From: Streptomyces sp. NBC_01428
GTDB taxonomy: Bacteria; Actinomycetota; Actinomycetes; Streptomycetales; Streptomycetaceae
Length of the DNA stretch: 64,000 nucleotides
Assembly (NCBI RefSeq): GCF_036231965.1
Contig: NZ_CP109499.1
Span: forward strand, 1,054,001 to 1,118,000
Direction: 5' to 3'
Position 1 is the first letter of the stretch. Each line of letters begins with the position of its first letter. Below are positions 24,567 to 32,181 of the stretch, piece by piece. Position numbers and translations under genes: made by a program. A model generated the notes under the pieces. It worked only from the letters and a program-made list of their open reading frames with translations. It did no database searches and was not told the DNA's origin.

Positions 24567-25375
24567 ATGGCGGGGATCGTTGAGCGGCTGGTGCCGGACG
24601 AGTTGTGGGAGTTGTTCCAGCGGGTGGTGCCGGAGGCGCCGTCGCGGCCGCAGGGCGGTGGTCGGCGTCGGCACGGTGACCGGGAAGTGCTGGCGGCGAT
24701 CGTCTTCGTGGCCACGTCGGGTTGTACCTGGCAGCAGCTGCCGTCGGCGTCGTTCGGCCCGTCGGGAGCGACCGCCCACCGGCGGTTCTCGGAGTGGTCG
24801 AAGGCCAGGGTATGGGCCAAACTCCACCGCCTGGTCCTCGACGAACTCGGTGCCCGCGGCGAGCTGGACTGGTCGCGGTGCGCGATCGACTCGGTGAACA
24901 TGCGGGCCCTGAAAAGGGTGACCTGACAGGTCCGAATCCTGTCGACCGGGGCAAGTACGGCTCGAAGATCCACCTGATCACGGAACGGTCGGGTCTGCCC
25001 ATATCCGTCGGCATTTCCGGGGCCAACCTGCACGACAGTCATGCCCTCATGCCGCTCGTGGAGGGCATCCCGCCGATCCGCTCGCGCCGCGGCCGGGTAC
25101 GGCGCAAGCCCGGCAAACTCCACGCCGACAAGGGCTACGACTACGCCCACCTGCGGCGATGGTTACGCGCACGCGGCATCACCCACCGCATCGCCCGCAA
25201 GGGAGTCGAGTCCTCCCAAAGGCTGGGCCGCCACCGCTGGACCGTCGAACGAACCATGTCCTGGCTCGCCGGCTGCCGCCGCCTCCACCGACGCTACGAA
25301 CGCAAGGCCGACCACTTCCTCGCTTTCACCAGCATCGCCTGCACCCTCATCTGCTATCGCCGACTCACCAGATGA
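24567..25375 (+). CDS. IS5-family transposase, two frames joined by -1 frameshifting
   Basis: OrfA (24567-24926, 119 codons) contains the IS5-type N-terminal domain: PDELWELFQRVVPEAP, REVLAAIVFVATSGCTWQQL and the first catalytic Asp in CAIDSVNM. The second frame continues GKYGSKIHLITERSGLPIS, the second Asp in HADKGYDY and the Glu in TVERTMSWL, ending ICYRRLTR at 25375. All three DDE residues are present, so the fusion protein should be active. The switch is -1 at AAAAGGG (24912-24918), followed by a hairpin. OrfA alone would be a truncated protein, as in IS427-group elements. Expression probably depends on this low-frequency slip. Confidence 0.9.
24912..24943 (+). promoter_or_regulatory. Programmed -1 ribosomal frameshift signal
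   Basis: Slippery run AAAAGGG at 24912-24918 (OrfA codons AAA AGG), followed 6 nt later by a stem GACAGG (24925-24930), 7-nt loop, CCTGTC (24938-24943). The OrfA stop TGA (24924-24926) overlaps the stem base. Slipping back one base joins the two transposase frames. Confidence 0.65.
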
Positions 25376-25391
25376 GCCAGCCCAGGCAACT

Positions 25392-25928
25392 TCAGCGCCT
25401 GTGCAAGCCCGCGCCCCACAGAGCAGAGTCTTGCATGGCCTTGGCCCCGCCACCTGCGCTCAACATCCTGAAAAGGAACTGCGTCATGCCACAGTCGAAG
25501 CGCGTCCAGGTGTCGTCGCCGTGGCTGAAGAAGACCACTGGCCAGTCCTCCGGTGCGCCTTGGGTAAGCCAGCAGTACAGGTCACCACTACCATCCGCTC
25601 CCCAGGCCACCAGGTCCCCGACTGCTGCATCGATGACGTTGGGTTTGGTGTCCATCCACGTAGCTCGAGCGTCTGCGGTGATGAACCCCATGCCGCCTTT
25701 CGGGGCTCCCGGTTCGTCACAGGTGTCCGGAGTGACGGTCGAAGGAACCAACACACTGAGATCCAGATCCGACAGGCCATCCCCGTATTGCGCGAGGAAC
25801 GCCTTGAAGTCTGGCGGGAACACGAGTCTCCAGGCCGTTTGCACAGCCTCCCAGTGCACCATTGCCCCTGCTCTGGCCGGGGGCGGCACCAAGCGGATCA
25901 GGCCAGCGAGGCCATCACTGTCAATCAT
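25392..25928 (-). CDS. SUKH (SMI1/KNR4) superfamily protein, IS passenger
   Basis: 178 residues with the SUKH core: VHWEAVQTAWRLVFPPDFKA, FLAQYGDGLSDLDLSVLVPS (the conserved Pro, YG and Gly positions), then GDLVAWGADGSGDLYCWLT and the typical PVVFFSHGDDTWTRFDCGM segment. SUKH proteins mostly neutralise polymorphic toxins by direct binding. Start 25928 has GGAG and GGGAC upstream; an earlier in-frame start at 25994 is less likely. It lies between the transposase stop and the outer right end, antisense to the transposase, so it moves with the element. No cognate toxin gene is nearby. It could be a hitch-hiking immunity gene or a general SUKH regulator. Confidence 0.85.
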   Translation of the reverse strand: MIDSDGLAGLIRLVPPPARAGAMVHWEAVQTAWRLVFPPDFKAFLAQYGDGLSDLDLSVLVPSTVTPDTCDEPGAPKGGMGFITADARATWMDTKPNVIDAAVGDLVAWGADGSGDLYCWLTQGAPEDWPVVFFSHGDDTWTRFDCGMTQFLFRMLSAGGGAKAMQDSALWGAGLHRR

Positions 25929-26002
25929 GTCCCTGCTCCGTCCCTTCACGGGTCGACTTACAGCGATGCCGTGTGAGTCGAACCCGGATGACACCCTAAC
26001 TG

Positions 26003-26021
26003 GGCCAAATGAGATGACTTC
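26003..26021 (-). repeat. Right terminal inverted repeat of the IS5-family element
   Basis: Read inward: GAAGTCATCTCATTTGGCC. Followed by target-duplication TTA (26022-26024), which also forms the stop codon of the DUF4253 gene. Confidence 0.85.
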
Positions 26022-26822
26022 TTAGTCCCACCAGAAGCACCACAGGGGCGCGTCTATGAGGGACGCCGCGTAGTCCGGGAACGGTGTCGGCGGGTCGTCG
26101 ACGATGTTGTCGGCCGTAGTCAGAAGGTGTTCGAGGGCAATGTGGTCGGCTTGCTCTTGGTTCCGAGGCGGGCAAGCGACGGAGACGTAGAGCGTCGCTC
26201 CGATCGCGGCGATGACCCGCGCCCCGAAGCGGTCCTCCCAACTGCGCAACAGGGCACACAGGAACGGAAGGGAGGCACCTCTCGTCCAGCCGAGCAGAGC
26301 GGGGATGTCGGCGCTCCGCTCTGCGGCGACGAGTGCGAGGCTTGCCCCCGCAGGCGTATACGGGCGTTCGTCGACGAGGTGGGCGAGGGCTGTTCGCGCG
26401 GCCTCCTCCGGGTCGGTTCCCGAGCCGAGGAACGTGCCCGCCGCGAGCCCCGGCCAGTGGTCGAAAGGTGGGCCCGGATCGTCCTCCCACTCTTCGACGA
26501 ACGGCTCTAGGTCGTCCGGAAGCTGCACCGGCAGGGGCGGGTTCTCCTTCCAGCCGCGTCGCCGCTTCCGGTCTGCGTGCCAGCTGGCTTCCAACTCGGC
26601 CTCCAGGTCCACGGCGGCTACCGCGGCAACAGCCGAAAGCTCGGGCTGGTCGTCGTCCGGATAGCAGAGGACCGGTAACAGACCGGTCTCGCCCTGCCGC
26701 AGCTGGGCGCGCGCCCGCGCCTCCAGCGGATCGTGAGGAGGCCCGTCCGAGCGCCACATGACCGGAGAATTCGGGGGTACGCACCGCCCCGCGGGCAGCC
26801 CGTCGGGAAGGGAGAACGTCAT
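26022..26822 (-). CDS. DUF4253-type cytoplasmic protein
   Basis: 266 residues. The N-terminus FSLPDGLPAGRCVPP, central FDHWPGLAAGTFLGSGTDPE, SLALVAAERSADIPALLGW, LLRSWEDRFGARVIAAIGAT and the C-terminal LIDAPLWCFWWD ending match the DUF4253 family of Streptomyces, whose function is unknown but whose genes sit among immunity-like genes. The protein is complete, although an IS5-family element is inserted exactly at its stop codon: the TAA is supplied by the TTA target duplication. Start ATG 26822; no ribosome-binding site, but TACGCT lies 6 nt upstream, indicating leaderless expression. Confidence 0.8.
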   Translation of the reverse strand: MTFSLPDGLPAGRCVPPNSPVMWRSDGPPHDPLEARARAQLRQGETGLLPVLCYPDDDQPELSAVAAVAAVDLEAELEASWHADRKRRRGWKENPPLPVQLPDDLEPFVEEWEDDPGPPFDHWPGLAAGTFLGSGTDPEEAARTALAHLVDERPYTPAGASLALVAAERSADIPALLGWTRGASLPFLCALLRSWEDRFGARVIAAIGATLYVSVACPPRNQEQADHIALEHLLTTADNIVDDPPTPFPDYAASLIDAPLWCFWWD

Positions 26823-26828
26823 ACGCGG

Positions 26829-26834
26829 AGCGTA
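26829..26834 (-). promoter_or_regulatory. -10 box for a leaderless transcript
   Basis: Minus-strand TACGCT (TANNNT) ends 6 nt before the ATG of the DUF4253-type gene; no Shine-Dalgarno sequence intervenes. Confidence 0.45.
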
Positions 26835-27243
26835 GGGGGCCCCTGTGACAACGCCCTCGCCTCGCGGCCTTCGACTACTCGCCGCCGAAGCCCTTCTGTT
26901 GGGCTGCTGCCAAGTTCCAGCATGCGCGGCACTATGCCGCGGAGCATCGACACTCCCGTAGGCCGAACAAGACCGTCGCCGTACGGGTGCCGCGGCTCAA
27001 TCCCTGTAACGGTGCTACAAGCTCGAGCACTATTGCCGTGCGCGCCCGACCTGCGAGGAGGGAGGCACACTCGACGGATGGCTTTGCCGACGTGCCCCGT
27101 GGCCAACGTCGATGACGGCCACTACATGATTGCCCTCCGCGATCAAGCATCGACTCAGGCGAACTGACAGATCTCGACGAATTCCGTACGGGGCTGGCCC
27201 AGCCCGTCATGAGTCATGACGCCGATACTCGGCCCGCATGCCG
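26835..27243. other. Intergenic region, no gene seen
   Basis: About 410 bp. Short open frames only, none with a plausible start or family resemblance. Confidence 0.4.
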
Positions 27244-27528
27244 CTACAGACCACGCAGGGCCTCGTAAAGATCGTCGTAGGCCGTCCAACAGTCGATGCT
27301 GCCGTCGTCATAGAGGCTGCCCATGTACCAATCGTCGTGCTCAACAGGCTTCACGAGGCACAGGCTGTGGAACCCCAGGACAAGCTCTGGATGCAGTCGC
27401 TCCGGGGCTCCCGCGCCAGCCACCCACTGCACTGCCCGGTTTGGATCCAGCGCGACAGCTTCCCGGTCTCCGGAAACGTCGCGGATTCGCTGAAGGGTCC
27501 AGCCTGGGGGGAGTTGTGCGTCTGCCAT
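27244..27528 (-). CDS. Small conserved-looking protein of unknown function
   Basis: 94 residues, acidic, soluble: PPGWTLQRIRDVSGDREAVA, LVLGFHSLCLVKPVEHDDWY, and SIDCWTAYDDLYEALRGL at the end. The pattern of short strands and a C-terminal helix, and the company of SUKH, DUF4253 and DUF6188 genes, suggests an immunity-type protein, but I cannot name a family. ATG 27528 is chosen because CGAGG directly precedes it and the upstream sequence lacks better starts. Confidence 0.6.
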   Translation of the reverse strand: MADAQLPPGWTLQRIRDVSGDREAVALDPNRAVQWVAGAGAPERLHPELVLGFHSLCLVKPVEHDDWYMGSLYDDGSIDCWTAYDDLYEALRGL

Positions 27529-27943
27529 CCTCGGATGATCTCATCCGCCGGCGTGGACGACAGATTTAGGAGTTCGATCCGGGACCACCCTGACTGCTGC
27601 CGACTGGCGCGACGCTTGGTCAGATGCGCGGTCAGGCCACTTGGACAGCACGACTTACGTCCTCACAGCCAGTTGTGGGTGTTAGAGGTCTTCTGATCCA
27701 CAGCAATAGCGGGACCGTCAGCGACAGTCATTCCGACCATTTCGAGGCCCGAGAAGGGCGCTATCGGACACAGGCGGTTACCGAGCTGCCGTACAGCGCG
27801 CATCACTAGTCGTTCCAGCGATGCGGCCCGCCCTCGTCCCATCAGCTGACGCTCGTCGGGTCGCGGGACTTGTCCTGGCGATCACGCAGTCGGGCGCCTC
27901 GATGCTACTTTGACCGGAATCGTGAAAAGGGGCGGGCGAATCC
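27529..27943. other. Intergenic region, no gene seen
   Basis: About 415 bp between divergent small genes, both promoters presumably inside. TACTTT near 27906 on the plus strand could be the -10 box of the downstream HEAT-like gene. Confidence 0.35.
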
Positions 27944-28384
27944 GTGGACGGTGACCTGCGGCGTGCAGTCGTCGTGACGCTTGGCGAACTCGGCCGAAGC
28001 GATGACTGGCGTGACCGGGCGGATGCAGGTCACAGCTTGGCAGGGTTCGCCGAGATGCCGGAAGCCGAAGAACCACTGCTGAGGCTCGTCCTCGATCCGG
28101 GTGACACCTTTGTCACCCGGCAGACCACGGAGGGCTTGCTTCGCCGAAAGGACAGGGTCGGACTGACGATCGTCGCGTCCGCACTGGCAGTCGCCAACGA
28201 CAACCACGCCGATTACATCCACGCCGCGATCGTCTACGTCTTCAGCATCCTCTCGAGTGACCTTGACGAGGCGCTACGGCTCTGCGAGGAGCTGTCCAGC
28301 GACACCGACGATCGTGTTGTCCTGGGGGCCCGTCGGCTGCACGAGAGCCTGTCAGAGATCAATCCCGTCCTCCGCCGCTCCTAG
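27944..28384 (+). CDS. HEAT-repeat-like small protein
   Basis: 146 residues, all-helical: DWRDRADAGHSLAGFAEMPE, AEEPLLRLVLDPGDTFVTRQ, TTEGLLRRKDRVGLTIVASA, and DEALRLCEELSSDTDDRVVL followed by GARRLHESL. The repeating paired helices with RxxA...L and D..D at turns resemble HEAT/Armadillo-type repeats found in Streptomyces proteins of unknown function. Start GTG 27944, with GGGGCGGG upstream. No catalytic motif; a protein-binding role is inferred. Confidence 0.65.
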   Translation: MDGDLRRAVVVTLGELGRSDDWRDRADAGHSLAGFAEMPEAEEPLLRLVLDPGDTFVTRQTTEGLLRRKDRVGLTIVASALAVANDNHADYIHAAIVYVFSILSSDLDEALRLCEELSSDTDDRVVLGARRLHESLSEINPVLRRS

Positions 28385-28630
28385 TGGCCTGCGCCGACCG
28401 GCCACTGACGCTGGCCGCCAAGGAGCCTCGCTTTCGGAGAGAGCCTGGGCGAACGCGGGCGTGACCTGTGGAGACCTGCTTTGGCACAAGATCCGCGTGC
28501 GCCGTCAATGTCCTTGATTCCCCTGCGGTTTCCTATCCGTGCCGGCACGAGAGCGGACGGGCACCTGCTGATCGGTGGCCCTACTCTGACCGTCAGGTTG
28601 TCGGCTTGCTGCGGAATGCGGGGAGACAGA

Positions 28631-29026
28631 GTGAGGGTTCCAGTGGCCTTGATCGGCTCTCGGGTAGAGCGCACATCATTTGATCAGCAGGTGCGGCTGA
28701 ACTTCTGCGCCCTGGACCCAGACGAGGGGTACCGGCTGGACGCCGAGTTGGTAGTGGAGATGCCGTTCCTGCTCCAGGACGCCTCTGGCGAATGGCACGA
28801 ACTGGACCCCGGCACAGGCCTCAGGCTTGCACCTGTTCTCACGCTCTATGGACAGTCGGTCGCCGCGGTCGACGTGCGTGACCAGGGTGCGTTGGTCATC
28901 GACTTTCAGAGTGGCGCAGGACTCTGGATCGGTCCGGATACTCAGTTCGAGTCCTGGCGTCTGGTCGGACACGGTGTCGCGCCCCTCATGGTCGGTCCAG
29001 GCGGTGAGGAGGGGTGGGAACGCTGA
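28631..29026 (+). CDS. DUF6188-type protein
   Basis: 131 residues: SRVERTSFDQQVRLNFCALD, YRLDAELVVEMPFLLQDASG, LAPVLTLYGQSVAAVDVRDQ, then GALVIDFQSGAGLWIGPDTQ and FESWRLVGHG. This matches the DUF6188 pattern (GxxV..v.fDyQv.L; L.i.F.dG..l.v.PD..yEaW), a family of unknown function common in Streptomyces, again often beside immunity-like genes. I choose GTG 28631, preceded by GGGGAG, because it gives the usual family length; earlier in-frame starts (28481, 28508, 28616) would add an atypical N-terminus. Confidence 0.7.
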   Translation: MRVPVALIGSRVERTSFDQQVRLNFCALDPDEGYRLDAELVVEMPFLLQDASGEWHELDPGTGLRLAPVLTLYGQSVAAVDVRDQGALVIDFQSGAGLWIGPDTQFESWRLVGHGVAPLMVGPGGEEGWER

Positions 29027-29568
29027 TCGGCGACTGGACGTCGCTACCGGCCTGACCTGTGGTTCGCTCGCCCAAGCCGCGCCTGGCGGCGACGCATTGA
29101 ATGTGTGACAGGCACCGATTGGACCTTCGGCCTGCAGACCGAACATCCGCGCTATGGTCAGCGCCGACCTGTATAGGCATAGCATCAATGACCGGATGCT
29201 GCGGAAACATCGCGCCATCAGCCAAGGGTGGGCAGACGGGCTCGTCGGACTCGCCCGAGCCCACAGCGTAAACGTCGAGCAGTGCCGCACAGCCAGGAAC
29301 ACCGGCACCAAGTCGAAGGGCGCCGAGAAGCGAGTCACCTGGCGGTCCCCGCGCCTGCGGTGGTGGTCCCCCGAGGCGCCTGACTTACGGCTTGGGCCCT
29401 CGGGGGTCCCACCGTGCGCGGCATCGGCCTCCTCGAGAGGGAGTCGTCCCGTGCATGCGGGACGGTCGCGGGCATGTGCGCCATGCGGTAGCAGCCTGGC
29501 CTGGAGTCTCACTCCGCCTGTGCCCTAGCCGAAGTGGCAGGCGGCGTCAGGGGCGAGGGTTAGGGTGC
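29027..29568. other. 540-bp region without a confirmed gene
   Basis: The plus-strand frame 29154-29528 (SADLYRHSINDRMLRKHRAI, then GWADGLVGLARAHSVNVEQC) is partly protein-like but turns arginine- and proline-rich and has no ribosome-binding site. Treated as unassigned. Confidence 0.3.
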
Positions 29569-30921
29569 GTGGCCGTGGACGCTTCCGATCTTGACTACCG
29601 CGCCCGGACACGGTCCGGCTGCATCCCACCTGACCTGGTCTCGCGGCTGCTCGAACGCGGCTATGCCCATGTCGTGGAACTGGAGGCCGGTCGCGGCGAG
29701 TGGTTTTGCGCGCTGGCGTGGGCCCGGTTGCTCGGTGAACAAGGCCGCCAGGCCGACGCGTTGGAGATCCTGGCCCCGTATCTGGCAACCGGCTGGTGGA
29801 CAGCCGTCGAAGCCGCAGCTGAACTGCTGGAGGGCTGGGACCGCGTCGACGAGGCGATCGAGATCACTCGGATCCGCATGAAGGCCGGACATCTGATGGC
29901 GCTGGAGTCCTATACGCGCCTGCTCGCCCGGCATGGCCGAGCCGAGGAGGCGTTCCGTCTCCTGCGACCGCAGATCGACGAGCCCTCCCTCGCTACGGCA
30001 CTGGTCGACGTCGCGGAAGAAGCTGGCCAGGATGAAGAGACGGCAGCACTCCTGGCCGCCCGGATCCCGGACGAGCACCGCTGCGACTCTCCATGGTGCT
30101 GCCGAGGGCTCGATCCCGACACGGTGGTCGGCCTGCTCGCCACGATCCGCGAACGCCAGGGCCGCATCGACGAGGCCATCGCCCTGCTCCGCACCCGGAA
30201 CATCACCTCGTTCAACGGCCGGGACCAGCTGGCAGATCTGCTGGCCCGACATGACCGGATCGGAGAGCTGCGCGCCTACGCGGCAGCCAAGAACGATGCC
30301 GCGTGGCGTCTCGTGGAACTGCTGGAGGAACGCGGCGATATCGAGGGGGCGATCGCGGCATGCCGGCAGGCCGACCGGCCCATAGCCCACGACCCCAACT
30401 CGGCTGTCCAGCTCGCGCTGCTCCTGGCCCGGCACGGCCGAGAGAACGAGGCAATCGATGTCATATGCGCCCTCGCCGACGCCCGCCCCGGAGACGACTG
30501 GATCCTCCACACCCTGTCCGAACTCTTTCTCGACCAAGGCCGCGCCGAGGACGGCCTCGCCTACCTTGATGCCCTCGCCACCACGCGCGCGGGCGAAGAG
30601 AACTGGGATCTGTACTGGATACGGCTGCCTCTGATCGCCGCCCACCACGGAGTCGACGACGCGATCGCACAGGCCCGCTCCCATCCCGAAGGAACCACCT
30701 GGTACGCGGAATCGCACATAGCCGAGCTCCTCGCAGGTACCGGGCGCATCGAGGAGGCTGTCGCCGTTCTCGAACAGCACGCCTCCCAGAACAGCCATGA
30801 CCTTGCCGGCTACCTCATCGACCTCGGCCGCGTCCAGGACGCCCTGGCCATCCTCCGACCACCCATCCCCCAGGCGGCTGCGCCGGTGAACGGACCCTGG
30901 CACGAAGATCCCCCGTTCTGA
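29569..30921 (+). CDS. Tetratricopeptide-like repeat protein
   Basis: About 450 residues of repeated helical pairs, each with a pattern like LLARHGRAEEAFRLLRP, EERGDIEGAIAACRQADRP, LLARHGRENEAIDVICALA, FLDQGRAEDGLAYLDALA and LLAGTGRIEEAVAVLEQHA, that is, at least eight TPR-like units. A short cysteine-containing insert (HRCDSPWCCRGLDPD) sits near the middle and may bind metal. No effector domain. Similar repeat-only proteins are widespread and multicopy in Streptomyces; they may scaffold protein complexes. Starts at GTG 29569 or 29575 (TTAGGG upstream); an upstream extension to 29392 is possible but lower in quality. Confidence 0.75.
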   Translation: MAVDASDLDYRARTRSGCIPPDLVSRLLERGYAHVVELEAGRGEWFCALAWARLLGEQGRQADALEILAPYLATGWWTAVEAAAELLEGWDRVDEAIEITRIRMKAGHLMALESYTRLLARHGRAEEAFRLLRPQIDEPSLATALVDVAEEAGQDEETAALLAARIPDEHRCDSPWCCRGLDPDTVVGLLATIRERQGRIDEAIALLRTRNITSFNGRDQLADLLARHDRIGELRAYAAAKNDAAWRLVELLEERGDIEGAIAACRQADRPIAHDPNSAVQLALLLARHGRENEAIDVICALADARPGDDWILHTLSELFLDQGRAEDGLAYLDALATTRAGEENWDLYWIRLPLIAAHHGVDDAIAQARSHPEGTTWYAESHIAELLAGTGRIEEAVAVLEQHASQNSHDLAGYLIDLGRVQDALAILRPPIPQAAAPVNGPWHEDPPF

Positions 30922-31632
30922 AACCTGCCCAGCTCGATGCGCCTTCGGGTGAAGACCCCGGCGGTTTCAGGTTGTCCAGGTTGATCGCTTACCACCGGAG
31001 CCGCTAGCCAGGGCACCCATCCTTCGGATCCGCCTCTATACCAATCGACAGCAGTCACTTCAGCACGCTGCCCATGCCCAGGCCGGGAAACCTTGTTCAG
31101 AGCGCGGTCAGCACTCTCAGGCGTGCGAGCGTGTCTGCAGACGCTCCGTCCACCCCCACCTGGCGGTCGACCCGCCTTGTCCGCGGGCACTCCTTCACCG
31201 AACGAGCGCTCGTGTCCTTCACTTCCCTCTGCGAGTGCGGAGCCCCGAATCCGCAACAGACGAAGTCGTGCACGTCCGGCTACGGGGCTTCGCCCCGGAG
31301 GGTCGACTGTGCACGACAATCCGCCACCTGACCTGGACTGCCCCCGTCGTGATCGGATGTGACGCTGGACGTCGGGACGGGCTGCCGGAAGGGACCACAG
31401 CGGGGCAGAGAAGAGAGATGACAGCGTCGGCCTCGGGGGGACCTTGCCCGGAAGCCCGCAGCCGCCCTGGCCCGGAAAGCCGTACGGGCGACGACACCGC
31501 AGCCCCGCAGGACCGCACCGCCGACCGGATGCTCTCCGAGTTCACCGACCGCGCGCGAGAAGTTCGTAACGGCAGACATAGATTGCCGACGGTTCGCGCG
31601 TCCTTGAGGGCGTTGAGAAACGGGAGGGCCCC
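30922..31632. other. 710-bp region without a confirmed gene
   Basis: No frame shows a convincing start and family match. The distal ~150 bp should hold the promoter of the sigma-factor operon. No tRNA-like structure seen. Confidence 0.4.
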
Positions 31633-32181
31633 ATGGACCCGCAGGACCACGAGAGATTCCGGGACTTCGTCGATGCCCGATGGAGCGCCTTGCTGCGCCT
31701 GGCGAACCTGCTCACCGGCGGTGACCGCCACGAGGCCGAAGACCTCGTACAGACCGCTCTGATGAAGGCGCTGGGCCGCTGGCGGCACATCGAGGACCCG
31801 GAAGGCTACGTGCGCAAGGTGATGTACCGGCACCAGATCAGCCGTTGGCGGCTACGCCGACCGCACCGCGAAGCGACGTTCGCCGCACCGCCCGAGAGTT
31901 TTGGTGTCGCCGACGGCACATCCGCTGCTGACCTGCGGATCACCGTGGGCCAGGCGCTGACCCGACTGACGTCGCGACAGCGCACCGTCCTGGTGCTGCG
32001 CTACTTCGAGGACCTGTCCGAGACAGAGGTCGCCGCCGCGCTGGGCTGCTCGGTGGGCACCGTACGCAGCACCACCCACCGGTCGCTGGCCCGGCTGCGC
32101 AGACTCGCCCCGGAGCTCGGGGCCACCGAGCAGACCACAACCACCCCGAACAGCATGTCCCTGAAGGGAGCCCGCACATGA
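31633..32181 (+). CDS. ECF sigma factor, SigE-type family
   Basis: 182 residues. Region 2: FRDFVDARWSALLRLANLLT, EAEDLVQTALMKALGRWRHI, then YVRKVMYRHQISRWRLRR. Region 4: LTSRQRTVLVLRYFEDLSET, EVAAALGCSVGTVRSTTHRS, LARLRRL. The DFVxxRxxALxRxAxLLTGD start is characteristic of the actinobacterial SigE-family RNA polymerase sigma factors. GGGAGG precedes ATG 31633. Overlaps the next gene by ATGA, so it is translationally coupled to a membrane beta-propeller protein that may hold it at the membrane. Confidence 0.92.
   Translation: MDPQDHERFRDFVDARWSALLRLANLLTGGDRHEAEDLVQTALMKALGRWRHIEDPEGYVRKVMYRHQISRWRLRRPHREATFAAPPESFGVADGTSAADLRITVGQALTRLTSRQRTVLVLRYFEDLSETEVAAALGCSVGTVRSTTHRSLARLRRLAPELGATEQTTTTPNSMSLKGART

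Larger units (their letters stand above)
24528..26021 (+). mobile_element. IS5-family insertion sequence carrying a SUKH passenger gene
   Basis: 1494 bp. Terminal inverted repeats are GAAGCCATCTCATTTGGGC (left) and GAAGTCATCTCATTTGGCC (right, read inward), 17 of 19 matching. TTA directly flanks both ends (24525-24527 and 26022-26024), a 3-bp target duplication typical of IS5 elements. Inside lie a two-frame transposase (24567-25375) and, in the opposite direction, a SUKH-domain gene (25392-25928). Next to the transposase stop a degenerate copy of the right end (CCAGATGAG against CCAAATGAG) remains, where related elements normally end. The element therefore appears to have extended its right boundary to include a passenger. 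Confidence 0.85.

Noticed and set aside
24921..24945. T-arm-like hairpin ACAGG TCCGAAT CCTGT suggesting a tRNA
   Set aside because: It lies inside the transposase frame, lacks acceptor and anticodon arms, and is better explained as the frameshift stimulator.
25368..25390. IS right end directly at the transposase stop
   Set aside because: The match to the left end is poor (CCAGATGAG then divergence) and no TTA duplication lies there, whereas the distal end at 26003-26021 matches well and is flanked by TTA.
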